From contig NZ_CP141049.1 in NCBI RefSeq assembly GCF_034627025.1, positions 1,054,001 through 1,118,000 of the forward strand: 64,000 bases of DNA, given 5' to 3'. Both the position numbers and the translations under genes were made by a program. The DNA comes from Microvirga lotononidis (lineage in GTDB: Bacteria; Pseudomonadota; Alphaproteobacteria; Rhizobiales; Beijerinckiaceae). Of this stretch, positions 28,215 to 38,632 are shown one piece after another (within the stretch, counting starts at the first letter, position 1; each line of letters opens with the position of its first letter). The notes below the pieces were generated by a model. The model did not search any database, had not been told where the DNA came from, and was given only the letters and a program-made list of their open reading frames with translations.

Positions 28215-30062
28215 ATACCAGGAAATCGGGATAGGGGGGAACCTTGCGGTTCCTCCCCTCCCACACCACCGTACAAACGGGTCCGTATACGGCGGTTCGC
28301 CAGATTACTCGGCTCGGCGGATATAGACAGAAGCGAGACCAAGGCTCTCGAAGAAGGCATTGGGGAAGGCAAAGGAGAGCGCGGGGCTGTTGCTGAGCCG
28401 CCAGACACCATGGGGGCTTCCGGCGGCTCGCGCGGCCAGATCCCGTCTGATGCCCATGCGACGCAGTTCCGCAAAGCGGTTACGCCCGTACTTCCACTGC
28501 TTCCAGACGATGGCACGGAGCCGTCGCCTGATCCACTTGTCCAGAAGCCGCAACTCCCCTGGGGTCTCGCAGAAACCGAAGTAGCCGCGCCATCCAATGA
28601 GATAGCGCGATAGCTCCGGTATAATCTGCGCGAGGCTGCGCCCTCCATTCCTTGCCGTGGGTTCTCGAACCCGCCCCTTGAATCTGGTCAGTGCCTGCGG
28701 TGCGATGCGCCGCCTAATGTAGGCACGACCTGAGAAGCTAAAGTCGAGGAACTTACGCTCGGTTGGAGAAGCGACAGCGCTCTTGGCCGGGTTCACCCTC
28801 AGCTTGAGACGCCGTTCGAGGAACCGGGTGACGCTGGCCATGACCCGTTCGCCTGCACGAGGACTGCGGACATAAATGTTGCAATCATCGGCGTATCTTG
28901 CGAACCGGTGGCCGCGCCGTTCCAGTTCCTTGTCGAGCACATCGAGCATCAGGTTTGAAAGCAGCGGCGAGAGCGGACCCCCTTGCGGGACTCCCTCATC
29001 CATCGGATCGACCATGCCGCCCACGAGCACACCTGCCGTCAGATAACGGCGGATGAGCCGGAGCAGGAGCCGGTCCTGCACCCGTTTGGCCACCAGACCC
29101 ATCAGGATGTCGTGGTTCACCCGATCGAAGAATTTCTCCAAATCGAGATCGACGACGGTGTGGCAGCCGTCTGCGATAAACTGCTGCGCGGCGGCCACAG
29201 CCTGGTGCGCCGAGCGTCCGGGCCGGAACCCGTAGCTCGACGGCGAGAAGGTCGGGTCCCAGTCCTCTTGCAGCACCTGCATCACCGCCTGCTGGAGGAA
29301 GCGGTCGAGCGCCGACGGAATGCCGAGGCCTCTAGTGCCTCCGGATGCCTTCGGAATGTCGACGCGCCGCACCGGCTGCGGCTGGTAAGTGCCGTTGAGA
29401 ATTTGGGCCCTGATCTCGGGCCAGTGGTCTTTCAGGTGAGCGGCCAGATCGTCGACAGTCATGCCGTCAACGCCGGGCGCGCCCTTGTTGCGTCTGACCT
29501 GGGCCAGCGCCTTCTTCAGATTGTCGCGAGCGACAATCCTCTCCATCATTGATCCCACCGGGATCGCTGGGCTTTCGGGGGCGGGTGCCGCCGGCACGAC
29601 TTCGGCTCCTTCGACGAGCGCGCTCGGGGCTTCACCCTCTGCCACACCGCCGAAAGCCAACTCGAGTTGGTGTTGCTGCCGCTTGGTCTGTCGAGACACC
29701 TGCGCTACTTGCCCTCTCTAACGTTCGGGCCTTCGGCCTTGCGGCCTACTATGCCGTCTGCTGACTTCTCCGCCACGATCACGGGCCTTGCGACCCGCTC
29801 AGTCCGGAAGACCGGACATGGTGGAGATCTCCCGAGGTAAGTTCGACCGCCTTCCCCGCACACCTGCCGAATTTACCGTCCCGGTCTTTGATGACTGTGG
29901 ACTTCGCGGTCATTGGCCCGCTCGTCCGACCTGGGTGGCCTCATATCCGGTTCTTGTTCATCAGGTCGCGGTTTTGCTCCATGCTTCCTTCAGACCCCGC
30001 CTCACGACGACGCCCTTGCACTTCGCTAACCCTTCGCCGTCATCAGGCTGGGTAGAGGACTT
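28215..30062 (-). mobile_element. group II intron with maturase
   Basis: The region upstream of the maturase gene on the minus strand (29700-30060) has the conserved domain I look (for example TTAGCGAAGTGCAAGGGCG, ACCGGATATGAGGCCACCC, AGTCCACAGTCATC). Downstream of the gene, 28215-28300 holds a GGAACCGCAAGGTTCC hairpin suited to domain V or IV and a short 3' end. Boundaries are estimated. The 3' side abuts the omptin stop codon. Confidence 0.75.
28305..29699 (-). CDS. ltrA: group II intron reverse transcriptase/maturase
   Basis: 464 residues: N-terminal variable part, RT domain (GAPGVDGMTVDDLAAHLKDH, SYGFRPGRSAHQAVAAAQQF, VDLDLEKFFDRVNHDILMGL, GVPQGGPLSPLLSNLMLDVL, and the catalytic FARYADDCNIYV) and a maturase-specific X domain (LIGWRGYFGFCETPGELRLL, IRRRLRAIVWKQWKYGRNRF). 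No C-terminal HNH endonuclease is seen. The reading frame is complete. It promotes splicing and target-primed reverse transcription of its host intron. Confidence 0.95.
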   Translation of the reverse strand: MSRQTKRQQHQLELAFGGVAEGEAPSALVEGAEVVPAAPAPESPAIPVGSMMERIVARDNLKKALAQVRRNKGAPGVDGMTVDDLAAHLKDHWPEIRAQILNGTYQPQPVRRVDIPKASGGTRGLGIPSALDRFLQQAVMQVLQEDWDPTFSPSSYGFRPGRSAHQAVAAAQQFIADGCHTVVDLDLEKFFDRVNHDILMGLVAKRVQDRLLLRLIRRYLTAGVLVGGMVDPMDEGVPQGGPLSPLLSNLMLDVLDKELERRGHRFARYADDCNIYVRSPRAGERVMASVTRFLERRLKLRVNPAKSAVASPTERKFLDFSFSGRAYIRRRIAPQALTRFKGRVREPTARNGGRSLAQIIPELSRYLIGWRGYFGFCETPGELRLLDKWIRRRLRAIVWKQWKYGRNRFAELRRMGIRRDLAARAAGSPHGVWRLSNSPALSFAFPNAFFESLGLASVYIRRAE

Positions 30063-30171
30063 AGAGGCTGGTGAGCAATTTTATTGCTCGATGTAAGTCA
30101 TTGATTCAGAATAGGTTTGATGCTGGCCGCTGTTGCGGATGTGGGCTGTTTGACGATCCGGGAGCCCCGCC

Positions 30172-30910
30172 ATGGATGCCAGTTCCTACGCCTGCGATCT
30201 CACTGATGCCGAATGGGCGCTGCTTGAGCCCCTGGTCCCGCGCAGTCATCCTGCGGGACGGCGGCAGACTTACCCGTTGCGGCGCATTGTCGATGCGATC
30301 TTCTATCTGCTGCGCACCGGAGCCCAGTGGCGGCTGCTGCCGCATGAGTATCCACCCCGGTATGCTGTCTTCTATCACTATGCCCAGTGGCGCGACGACG
30401 GCACCTGGGAGCACGTGACCCAAGCCTTGCGGGAGAGCTATCGGCGTACGCTCGGCCGCCATCCTCAGCCGACAGCGGCGATCATCGACAGCCAGTCGGT
30501 TAAGACCACTGAGATGGGTGGACCACGAGGGTACGATGGTGGCAAAAAGATCAAGGGCCGCAAGCGTCATCTTCTCGTTGATACGCAAGGCAATCTGCTG
30601 AAGAACAAGGTGCATTCGGCCGACATCCATGATCGCGCCGGCGCCGAGCTCTTGTTGGAGGGTTTAGAGCATCTCTTCCCGGCCATTGAGCGCCTATGGG
30701 CTGACACGGCTTATCGCGGATTGAAGGATTGGCTGCGCAAGGCACTGGGCTGGAGGCTGTCCATCCCGCAACACTGGTGGTCCGGTGGTGTCTGGACGCG
30801 GGCTGACGCGGAGCCGCCGACGCGCCCGAGTGGCTTCCAGGTGCTCGCACGCAGATGGATCGTTGAGCGGACCATCGCCTGGCTCACCACCAACCGGCGA
30901 TTGGCCAAGG
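30172..30910 (+). pseudogene. IS5-family transposase, interrupted by IS21 (N-terminal piece)
   Basis: MDASSYACDLTDAEWALLEP, FYLLRTGAQWRLLPHEYPPR, then the DDE core with AAIIDSQSVKTTEMGGPRGY (first Asp), IERLWADTAYRGLKDWLRKA (second Asp) and VERTIAWLTTNRRLAK. It is cut at codon 246 by IS21 and resumes at 33350 with DYERLVETSEMLLYLAMSRI and a stop at 33441. Joined across the target duplication, the frame is intact. Confidence 0.93.
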
Positions 30911-30998
30911 TGTCAATCGGCTTCCAAATATGACCCTCGATCAGCATCCAATTCTAACCCTCCGGGCATAGAGGCAATTCCGCCATTCTGTGGCGTGA

Positions 30999-31763
30999 TT
31001 AGATTCTGTTCTTGAAGCGCCAGCTCTCGTTGCCGGTCTCGACGATCTCACAGTGGTGGGTGAGCCGGTCGAGCAAGGCCGTGGTCATCTTTGCGTCACC
31101 AAAGACGCTCGGCCATTCCCCAAAAGCCAGATTGGTTGTGACGATCACAGAAGTCTGCTCGTACAGACGGCTGACCAGATGGAATAGGAGCTGGCCTCCC
31201 GATTGGGCAAACGGCAGGTAGCCGAGTTCGTCCAGCACAACGAAATCCATCCGCGAGAGATAGTCCGCCATCCGGCCCTGCCGGCCCGCGCGAGTCTCCG
31301 CCTCCAGCCGGTTCACCAGATCAACCACGTTGTAGAACCGCCCGCGGGATCCAGCGCGAATGCACGCTCGCGCAATCCCTATCGCCAGATGGGTCTTGCC
31401 CGTGCCGGTGCCTCCCACCAGGACGACGTTGCGTTCCTGGGTCAGGAACTCCCCGCCGGCCAGATCCCGCACGAGGCCTTCATTGATCGGCGTGCCGGCA
31501 AAGACGAAGTCCTCAAGGTCCTTGGCCAGGGGCAGTTTGGCAATCGTCATCTGGTACTTGATCGAGCGCGCCTGCTTCTCGGCGATCTCGGCAGACAGAA
31601 GATCGCCCACCACCCGCTGCGGCTCATGACTGCGCTTGACCGCGGTCGTGATGATCTCGTCATAGGCCGACCTCATGCCATAGAGCTTGAGGTCGGCCAT
31701 GGCAGCAAGGATCTCAGTCCGTTCCATCACACAGCCCTCCTGATACTGTCGTAGCGGGCACAA
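30999..31763 (-). CDS. istB: IS21 IstB, AAA+ transposition helper ATPase
   Basis: 254 residues. Walker [21 protein letters not shown], Walker [15 protein letters not shown], and the C-terminal [18 protein letters not shown] typical of IstB. It stabilises the IstA-DNA complex and selects targets. It overlaps the 3' end of istA by 37 bases. Confidence 0.95.
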   Translation of the reverse strand: MCPLRQYQEGCVMERTEILAAMADLKLYGMRSAYDEIITTAVKRSHEPQRVVGDLLSAEIAEKQARSIKYQMTIAKLPLAKDLEDFVFAGTPINEGLVRDLAGGEFLTQERNVVLVGGTGTGKTHLAIGIARACIRAGSRGRFYNVVDLVNRLEAETRAGRQGRMADYLSRMDFVVLDELGYLPFAQSGGQLLFHLVSRLYEQTSVIVTTNLAFGEWPSVFGDAKMTTALLDRLTHHCEIVETGNESWRFKNRI

Positions 31764-33226
31764 TCGGCCTGCGGCTCATGCCGGAGCCGCAACGCCTGTG
31801 GGGTCGTAATCGTCCGCGGCGGTTCCGGCTCGCGCTGCCGGGCGAGAATGTTGAGGATCACATCAGCGGACCAGACGCCCTCACTCAGAGCCTCGGCACA
31901 GGCAGCCTCAACCGCCGGCAGGCCGTCGCTGAGCACGGCCGCCAGGATGCTGACCATCTGGCGGTCGCCATCGTCCCGGCCGGCGTGCTTGCGCCGGACG
32001 CGCTCAAGGGCAGCGGGCAGAATCCAGTCCTTGAACGGAGCACCATTGCGCAGAGCCCCGGGCTTGCGGGCCAGCACCGGCACGTAATGCCAGGGATCGA
32101 AGATCGTCTGATCGCGGCCGAAGCAGCGGACATGCTGCGCGACAACTCTGCCATCCTGGCGGCATTCAATCCGATCCGCATAGGCCCGGATCTCCACCGG
32201 GCGTCCGACAGCGCTGGCGGCCACCGAGTACTTGTTGGAGTCGAAGCGCACCAGACAGGTTCGGGAGACGGAGGCCGGAATGGCGTGGAAGCCGTCGAAC
32301 GGTCCGGGATAGGGCACCAGACTCACGCGCTCGGCTTCGAAGACCTGCCAGATCGTCCGGTCGCGGTGCTCGGGATGGGCATGCGCTTTGGCATAGGCGA
32401 TACACTGATCGAGCAACCAGGCATTCAACTCGTCATAGCTCTTCACCCGCAGCCGCGGGGTGAAGAAGCGCTCACGCACGAGCCCAACCTGGTTCTCTAC
32501 CTGACCCTTCTCCCAGCCGGAGGCTGGCGTGCAGGCGACCGGCTCGACCAGGTAGTGCCCGCACATCTGGAGAAAGCGACGGTTGTAGGCGCGCTCCTTG
32601 CCGATGAAGATGGTGTCCACCGCCGTCTTCATGTTGTCGTAAATGCCGCGCCGGCAGGCGCCCTTGAAGAAGGCGAAGGCGCGGTCATGGGCGTCGAAGA
32701 CCATCTCCTGGCTCTCACGCGGATAAGCCCGCACGAACATCATGCGCGAGTGGCAGAGCCGGACATGGGCGACTTTGACGGTCACCGGCATGCCGTTGAG
32801 CAGGATGGCCTCGTGGCTCCAGTCGAACTGGTAGGCCTCGCCCGGTGCAAAACTCAGCGGCACGAAGACGGCGGTCGCAGAGGTGGACTGCTCCCGGCGC
32901 CAGCTTCTGGCATAACGGCGCACGGCATCGTAGCCACCCTCATAGCCAAGACCCCGCAGCTCCTCGAAGAGGCGGATCAGGGTCAGACGTTCCCGAGTGG
33001 GCTTGGCGTCATTGAGCGCCAGAAGGCGATCCAGATCCTCCCTCCAGGGGCCGATGCGTGGCAGAGGCTGGCGTTCGCGCTCGTAGCGGAACTCAGTGGC
33101 TCCCGAGCGCAGAACCTTGCGGACTGTGTTGCGAGCGATGTGGAGCTCGCGGGCGATCTGCTTGATCGTCTTGCCGCGCACGAAGAACTCGCGTCGGATC
33201 CGTGCAATCGTGTCCACGCCCTTCAT
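31727..33226 (-). CDS. istA: IS21 IstA transposase
   Basis: 499 residues: N-terminal helix-turn-helix ([20 protein letters not shown]), integrase core with [20 protein letters not shown] (first Asp), [20 protein letters not shown] (second Asp) and [20 protein letters not shown] (Glu), then the C-terminal beta-barrel. No frame breaks, so the IS21 may be active. Confidence 0.95.
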   Translation of the reverse strand: MKGVDTIARIRREFFVRGKTIKQIARELHIARNTVRKVLRSGATEFRYERERQPLPRIGPWREDLDRLLALNDAKPTRERLTLIRLFEELRGLGYEGGYDAVRRYARSWRREQSTSATAVFVPLSFAPGEAYQFDWSHEAILLNGMPVTVKVAHVRLCHSRMMFVRAYPRESQEMVFDAHDRAFAFFKGACRRGIYDNMKTAVDTIFIGKERAYNRRFLQMCGHYLVEPVACTPASGWEKGQVENQVGLVRERFFTPRLRVKSYDELNAWLLDQCIAYAKAHAHPEHRDRTIWQVFEAERVSLVPYPGPFDGFHAIPASVSRTCLVRFDSNKYSVAASAVGRPVEIRAYADRIECRQDGRVVAQHVRCFGRDQTIFDPWHYVPVLARKPGALRNGAPFKDWILPAALERVRRKHAGRDDGDRQMVSILAAVLSDGLPAVEAACAEALSEGVWSADVILNILARQREPEPPRTITTPQALRLRHEPQADCARYDSIRRAV

Positions 33227-33349
33227 CCCCTGCCACCTATCCTGATCCAGGACAGGCAGTGTGCTCGCGTGACAGCCGCAGGGGTCAAATTTGGACGCCG
33301 ATCCCCCGTCTCAGAGGGTCAACATTGCATGCCGAAACACAGGCCAAGG

Positions 33350-33441
33350 ACTATGAACGTCTGGTCGAGACCAGCGAGATGCTGCTGTATCTCGCCATGA
33401 GCCGCATCCTGCTGCGCCGTCTCACCCGAAAGGAAAGATAA
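33350..33441 (+). pseudogene. IS5-family transposase, C-terminal piece
   Basis: DYERLVETSEMLLYLAMSRI followed by LLRRLTRKER and stop, the end of the protein starting at 30172. Confidence 0.9.
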
Positions 33442-33456
33442 TTGCTTACCAGCCTC

Positions 33457-33795
33457 TGAGTCCCTACATCTTCGATGCCTCCCGCACGAAGCCAGGACAG
33501 TGGCCGGGCCAGTGGGAGCAGACAGGCCAGCGCTTTACCTGGGCGTTTCCGGATCAGAACATCCGGATCGAGGGGAGCCTCCAAGGACCAGGTCAGTCTG
33601 CTGCGCGGCTCACGGGCATCAAGACCTCGCCAGGTGGCAGGTCTGCAGTGGTGTGCACGGCCCTATCCAGATTGCCGAAGATCGGGGAGGGGCTTGTGAT
33701 CCCGAGAAACAGCCGCTTCATCGACCTGGATGGAGGTGTACGACGCCAACTATGATGTCCGCCTGATGACGACAGAGATGGCCGGTTTGGTGTGA
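33457..33795 (+). pseudogene. unidentified coding remnant with a frame change
   Basis: One frame reads YIFDASRTKPGQWPGQWEQT, GQRFTWAFPDQNIRIEGSLQ and on to RNSRFIDLDGG, then stops near 33753. Another frame gives the natural-looking VYDANYDVRLMTTEMAGLV to a stop at 33795. Together they look like the 3' part of a real gene with a frameshift near 33730. I do not recognise it. It is bounded by IS5 on the left and IS21 on the right. Confidence 0.4.
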
Positions 33796-33832
33796 GATGC
33801 ATCACTCTTCTCCCGATTGCGGGAGAAGGTTG

Positions 33833-35362
33833 ATGCCGGGCATTCACGTCACCGACCGCCAGGTCAGGCGCTACATGAGTTCACGCAAGGACGGATATTC
33901 TCAGGCCGCCGCTGCGGCACGGGCCGGGTTCAGCGAGCGCACCGGCCGGCGCATCGAAGCCGACCCGGTTCTTCCCAGCCAGCGCGAGGGACGGCGCTAC
34001 CGGACGCGTCCGGATCCGTTCGCCGCAGTCTGGCGCGACGAACTCGTGCCGATGCTGGAGGCCGCGCCCCAGATCCGGGCCACCACTTTGCTCGAAGAGT
34101 TGCAACGGCTGCATCCTGGGCGCTATGGCGACGGCCACCTGCGCTCGCTGCAGCGCCGGGTGGCCCATTGGCGCGCCACCGAGGGACCGGAGCGCGAGCT
34201 GATCTTCCGACAGGAGCACCCGCCCGGCCGACAGGCTCTCTCGGACTTTACCAATGGCGCCAAGCTCGGCGTGACCATCGCCGGCCGACCCTTTCCCCAT
34301 CTGCTCTACCATTTCTGGCTTGCCTATTCCGGCTGGCGCTTCATCAAAGCCATCTGCGGCGGAGAGAGCTTCACGGCTCTCACCGAAGGCCTACAGGAGG
34401 CACTCTGGCAGCTCGGCGGCGTCCCGCGCGAGCATCGCACCGACCGGCTCTCGGCCGCCTATCGCAACCTCGCCGAGCGCGAGGACGAGGCTAAGGCCTA
34501 TGCCGCGTTCTGCAGCCATTACGGTCTGCAGCCCACCCGCAACAATGCCGGCATCGCCCACGAGAATGGATCGGTCGAAGCCGCCCATGGCCATCTCAAG
34601 CTCGGATTACGCGAAGCTCTCGACTTGCGCGGCTCGAAAGACTTCGCCGACCTGGAGGCGTACCAGGCTTTTCTGCAGGACTTCGCCATGCGCAAGAACG
34701 CAGCCGTGCAGGCGGCACTTGCCATCGAGCGCAAGGCGCTGGCTCCTTTGCCGCGCTTTCGCACCAGCGACTACTCGGTGGCGACTGTCACCGTCACACG
34801 CTCCGGCACGATCTCGGTGCGCAACGTCCTCTACACCGTGCCCTCGCGCCTCGTCGGCTGTCGCCTCAAGGTGCACATCTACGATGACCGTCTTGTCTGC
34901 CATCTCGGGCTGAGCCCGGTGCTGACGGTCCCGCGCCGCTACTTCAAACGCGGCGGTCCCGGTGTCCGTGTCATTGATTACCGCCATCTGGTCCATGCTC
35001 TCGTGAAGAAGCCGCAGGCCTTTCGGCACTCGGTCTTCCGGGAGGATCTGTTCCCGCAGACCGCCTTCCGGCAGGCCTGGGAGGTACTTGATGCCAGGCT
35101 CGATCCAAGACAGGCGTGCCGGGTCTATGTCGGCCTGCTGCATCTGGCGGCCACGCACGCCTGCGAGGCCCAGCTGGCCGATCATCTCGCGAGGGTTCTC
35201 GCCGGCGGCGGCCTCCCGGATCTCGACCAAGCCCGGACCGTCGTGGCCGGGCCGTTGAACGTCCAGGCGCCGGTTGTCCATGTGAGGGCGCCGGATCCGA
35301 GCGTGTACGACTGCCTGATCCCTGTCGATCCCATCGCTGCTTCAGAAGGGGCCGCACCATGA
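33833..35362 (+). CDS. istA: IS21-family IstA transposase (second type)
   Basis: The start at 33833 (MPGIHVTDRQVRRYMSSRKD) is preferred for its GAGAAGG leader. 509 residues: HTH with SQAAAAARAGFSERTGRRIE, integrase core with RQALSDFTNGAKLGVTIAGR (first Asp), REHRTDRLSAAYRNLAERED (second Asp) and NAGIAHENGSVEAAHGHLKL (Glu). The stop overlaps the istB start (ATGA). The reading frame is complete. Confidence 0.93.
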   Translation: MPGIHVTDRQVRRYMSSRKDGYSQAAAAARAGFSERTGRRIEADPVLPSQREGRRYRTRPDPFAAVWRDELVPMLEAAPQIRATTLLEELQRLHPGRYGDGHLRSLQRRVAHWRATEGPERELIFRQEHPPGRQALSDFTNGAKLGVTIAGRPFPHLLYHFWLAYSGWRFIKAICGGESFTALTEGLQEALWQLGGVPREHRTDRLSAAYRNLAEREDEAKAYAAFCSHYGLQPTRNNAGIAHENGSVEAAHGHLKLGLREALDLRGSKDFADLEAYQAFLQDFAMRKNAAVQAALAIERKALAPLPRFRTSDYSVATVTVTRSGTISVRNVLYTVPSRLVGCRLKVHIYDDRLVCHLGLSPVLTVPRRYFKRGGPGVRVIDYRHLVHALVKKPQAFRHSVFREDLFPQTAFRQAWEVLDARLDPRQACRVYVGLLHLAATHACEAQLADHLARVLAGGGLPDLDQARTVVAGPLNVQAPVVHVRAPDPSVYDCLIPVDPIAASEGAAP

Positions 35363-35949
35363 CCCGATCCTCATCCGCCGCGCCGCCGGTCGACACGGCG
35401 AAGTTGCCGGTCCTGCTCACCACCTTGCGTCTGCCGACCATCTCGCGGCTCTGGCAGGAGATCGGCGCCCGGGCCGATGCGGAAGGCTGGGGATCGGCCC
35501 GCTTCCTTGCTGCCCTGTGCAAGCACGAGATCCATGAGCGACACAGTCGACGCATTGCCCGCCATCTCGCCGAGGCCGACCTGCCCCATGGCAAGACCTT
35601 TGCGACCTTCGACTTCTCCGCGGTGCCGAGCCTGCGCAAGGCGCAGGTCCTGGCCCTGGCGGAAGGCGATGCCTGGCTCGACCAAGGTGCCAACATTCTG
35701 CTGTTTGGCCCCTCTGGGACCGGCAAGACGCACCTCGCCGCTGCGATCGGCACCGCCCTGATCGAGGCCGGCCAGCGGGTGCTGTTCACGCGCACCACCG
35801 ATCTGGTTCAGAAGCTGCAGGCCGCCCGGCGTGATCTGAGCCTGCCGGCGACCCTGACCAAACTCGACCGCTTCGATTGCCTGATCCTCGACGATCTCGG
35901 CTATGTGCGCAAAGATCAGGCGGAAACGAGCGTCCTGTTCGAGTTGATT
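35359..35949 (+). pseudogene. istB: IS21 istB (second type), N-terminal piece, interrupted by a serine-recombinase element
   Basis: KLPVLLTTLRLPTISRLWQE, then Walker [21 protein letters not shown] and Walker B FDCLILDDLGYVRKDQAETS, up to FELI at 35949. The rest of the gene is found 2.7 kb away at 38655. Joining the two gives FELI-AERYERRSLITT with no gap in the frame. Confidence 0.92.
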
Positions 35950-35990
35950 AAAGATCGTCATTCATAATGATGCTTCCTCTTCTGGTCACG

Positions 35991-38192
35991 TCAAACCGCC
36001 GGCCCGGGTAAGCGTCGTAGGTGCCACTCCCAAACTTGGCCATGCGGCACCCGGAAGGCTTGATAGTCTCTGTCGCGAACCTTCGCCCAAAGCGCATCCC
36101 GCGACAAATGCTCATCCGCCATCACTTGGGCAAAGCGCGGCAGGCGATAACCGATCGGGCTCGTGCCATCGAGGCGAGCCAGATCGTCTTCATTCAAGCG
36201 AACCCAGACCCGCGATGCCGTCTGATGTTGATCGAAGTCCAAGACGCCGTGACGTACCCACACATGCAGCAAGGAGGGCGAGACGCCAAGCCGCTGCGCG
36301 GCCGTCCTGGCCGGCATCAATCCATCCGCACGCTGGACAGCCCCTTGCGTTTGCAGGGGACACAACGTGGGAATGCCATGCTGCTTGCGCATCGAGTGAA
36401 CCCGGGCATAGGTCCAGAACTTGCCAGTCCGCGTGCGGAATCCTTCAGTGTTCAGCCACATTGCGATCTGATGGTCAGGGTATTTCTCTGCCAGAACGCG
36501 CAGACGCGCGAGCACCTCGGGCTCAGTGCAAGCATGCCACCCCACTGGCGGACAGTGCACCTCGTGCCGGCTTGTCGCTCCACCGCTCCACACAATGACG
36601 ACCTCCGCCCGGCGGTGCTGGGGATCAACAGAGACGACAACCTCTGACATGACCAGGCGCAGCAAGCGCTTGCGGTCCACAGCAGTGGTCGTGCCGGCAT
36701 GCCAGAGGCCTGGCAGATCTCCGGCCAGATGCCGAACGGCTTGTTGCTCGGCCCCATCCAGAGGCAGCAGTTCCGTCCGCCGGATGACGGCGTAGTCCTG
36801 CTCCAGCTGCTCGAGCGTTTCCAAGGCCGCATTCCACCGTGTCTCGAGCGTTCGGGCGACCAAGCGGTTCTCGGGCTCGATCGCATCGTATTGTCGCTGA
36901 GCGCGCTGGACATCGTAGCGGGCGCGTTCAAGCCTGAGCTGCCACTGCCGGTCGAGAGCCTGACGCTCGTGTTCGAGCACGGCGAGCGCCTCCAAGGTCG
37001 TCGCAAGGGCTGCCGGCTTGACCGCCTCCAGGAAAGCCTCTCCCGCCGCCCGATCGAGATGCGAGATCGGGAAGGCCTGACACAGCGGGGCGCCGTAATC
37101 AATCTGCGCCCGCCGGCACTCATAGCGCAGACGATCGCTGCCATGGCTGACGCTCATGCGCCGGCCACAGCGCCCGCAGATCACGAGGCCTTGCAGCAGA
37201 GCGCGTCCCTCGCGCGGGGCGCCGTGCCGTTTGGCAGCGAAGTTGTAGAGGTTGTCCTGCAGGGAGCGCCGGTTCAGCAGGTACTGATCATAGCTGAGAT
37301 AGGCCGGATAGACGCCTGGGATGACGATATCCCACTCATCCACGGGGCAGCGTCGGGTGGTCACGACAGGAGGATCCCCGGGGCTGATCTCCTGCTTGCG
37401 GCGCCCGTAGACGAAGACTCCGGCGTAAACTGGGCTGGTCAAAACCTGCTGGATCATCTGGTAGGTGGGCCGGACCCAGACGATGCGGCCAGCCTCGGCG
37501 CCCTGCTGGATCAACCGCGGCATTTTGAGGCCGTGATCCGCCAAGTAGCGCTGAACCGCGCGCCCGTTGCGCAGCAGGGCGAAGCGCTCGAAGATCCGGA
37601 TCAGCACGGCCCGGACCTCGTCGTCGGGATCGAGCACGACGGTGCCGTCCCCCAGCCGCCGATAGCCGACCGGCAGGCGCAGGGCCAGCTCGCCGCGCCG
37701 GGCCTTGTTGAGCAGATTGCCGCGCATCCTGGCATGCAGGATATGCAATTCCGCGGCAAATAGGGTGCCTTTGACGCCCAACAGCAGTCTGTCATTTGGA
37801 TCCTGCGGGCAGTACACGCCGTCCTCGTCCGCAATCAAGGTGCGGAAGACGGCACACAATTCGATCACGCGATGCCAGTCACTGTTGCGGCGCGACAGGC
37901 GAGAGACCTCCGTCACCAGAATGATGCCGACCTCTCCCAGGCCGATTGCAGCGACCAGGCGTTGAAAGCCCGTCCGCAGGTGGCTGCTGGCGCCAGACTG
38001 TCCCAGGTCCTCGTCAATGACTTCGACCTGGGGTGCGGCCCAGCCCATCTGGCACGCTCGCTCGGCCAGCTGATACTGCCGGCGGGTGCTCTCCTGGTTG
38101 TTCTGGACCTGCCGCGGCGTCGACTGGCGAATGTAGACGATGGCGCGTCGCGTCAGGTGACGGGGTTCGATTTTGGGGAAGATCGCAGTCAT
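35991..38192 (-). CDS. large serine recombinase
   Basis: 733 residues. Resolvase domain at the N-terminus with the catalytic Ser in RRAIVYIRQSTPRQVQNNQE and IILVTEVSRLSRRNSDWHRV; recombinase domain (RLPVGYRRLGDGTVVLDPDD, SPVYAGVFVYGRRKQEISPG); zinc ribbon CGRCGRRMSVSHG with a second Cys pair at YECRRAQIDYGAPLC; long coiled coil (residues 410-500); and a C-terminal helix-turn-helix region near SPSLLHVWVRHGVLDFD. It performs conservative integration and excision of the element. Its start overlaps the upstream gene by 4 bases. Confidence 0.95.
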   Translation of the reverse strand: MTAIFPKIEPRHLTRRAIVYIRQSTPRQVQNNQESTRRQYQLAERACQMGWAAPQVEVIDEDLGQSGASSHLRTGFQRLVAAIGLGEVGIILVTEVSRLSRRNSDWHRVIELCAVFRTLIADEDGVYCPQDPNDRLLLGVKGTLFAAELHILHARMRGNLLNKARRGELALRLPVGYRRLGDGTVVLDPDDEVRAVLIRIFERFALLRNGRAVQRYLADHGLKMPRLIQQGAEAGRIVWVRPTYQMIQQVLTSPVYAGVFVYGRRKQEISPGDPPVVTTRRCPVDEWDIVIPGVYPAYLSYDQYLLNRRSLQDNLYNFAAKRHGAPREGRALLQGLVICGRCGRRMSVSHGSDRLRYECRRAQIDYGAPLCQAFPISHLDRAAGEAFLEAVKPAALATTLEALAVLEHERQALDRQWQLRLERARYDVQRAQRQYDAIEPENRLVARTLETRWNAALETLEQLEQDYAVIRRTELLPLDGAEQQAVRHLAGDLPGLWHAGTTTAVDRKRLLRLVMSEVVVSVDPQHRRAEVVIVWSGGATSRHEVHCPPVGWHACTEPEVLARLRVLAEKYPDHQIAMWLNTEGFRTRTGKFWTYARVHSMRKQHGIPTLCPLQTQGAVQRADGLMPARTAAQRLGVSPSLLHVWVRHGVLDFDQHQTASRVWVRLNEDDLARLDGTSPIGYRLPRFAQVMADEHLSRDALWAKVRDRDYQAFRVPHGQVWEWHLRRLPGPAV

Positions 38193-38632
38193 GGCACGGC
38201 TTTCCTTGCGCGTGCGCGTGTCCCGGGGCGAGGCGAAGCTGGCGCTGCACGAGGTCGGTCCAGAGGGCGACCATGAGCTGGCGGATCTCGGGCTGGAGGG
38301 TGCTCCACACCTGGAGGGGTGGGGTCTGACGGTGCAGGCGCATGGCGGGCCTCGGGAGCAGGAAACGGCGCATTGCGTAAACCAGCGACCAGGCTGGCCA
38401 GCGCCCGGAGACTGCCGGGGGTGAAGGTGAGAGCCGGAGCGGCCACCCTGGGCAGCGGAGCCGCTGCCTCCACGTGGCGAGCCGGTAGAACCTGCCGCCC
38501 GCCATCCGAGCCTTCAATAACCAAGTGCGGTTCACCGTTGTGGCGCTTGCGCCGTATCACGCGGACCAGTTGGCCAAACAGGGGATGGTGTGAGGCTGTA
38601 ATCCGAACCCGTTCGACCGAACGGGGATCCAA
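38189..38632 (-). CDS. DUF5372-like small protein paired with the recombinase
   Basis: 147 residues. The first 65 (HPLFGQLVRVIRRKRHNGEP, HLVIEGSDGGRQVLPARHVE) form a compact beta-rich domain seen upstream of such recombinases; the rest is Pro/Arg/Ala-rich and low in complexity. It overlaps the recombinase start (ATGA), so the two are translationally coupled. Possibly a directionality or DNA-binding partner, but no function is shown. Confidence 0.7.
   Translation of the reverse strand: MDPRSVERVRITASHHPLFGQLVRVIRRKRHNGEPHLVIEGSDGGRQVLPARHVEAAAPLPRVAAPALTFTPGSLRALASLVAGLRNAPFPAPEARHAPAPSDPTPPGVEHPPARDPPAHGRPLDRPRAAPASPRPGTRARARKAVP

Larger units (their letters stand above)
30911..33341 (-). 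mobile_element. IS21-family element with 8-base target duplication
   Basis: 2431 bases, inverted ends TGTCAATCGGCTTCCAAATA (30911) and TGTGTTTCGGCATGCAATGT (read inward from 33341), each followed by TGACCC. Flanked by GGCCAAGG at 30903-30910 and 33342-33349. Contains istA and istB. Confidence 0.93.
30063..33456 (+). mobile_element. IS5-family element carrying a nested IS21
   Basis: Outer inverted repeats AGAGGCTGGTGAGCAATT at 30063 and, inverted, AGAGGCTGGTAAGCAATT ending at 33456. Without the IS21 insert (30911-33341) the element is about 0.95 kb. The left end lies against the group II intron. Confidence 0.85.

Noticed and set aside
31778..33400. 540-residue open frame on the plus strand
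   Set aside because: It is the antisense shadow of istA, which has all catalytic motifs; the plus-strand frame has no recognisable domain.
36699..37763. 354-residue open frame on the plus strand
   Set aside because: Antisense shadow of the serine recombinase.
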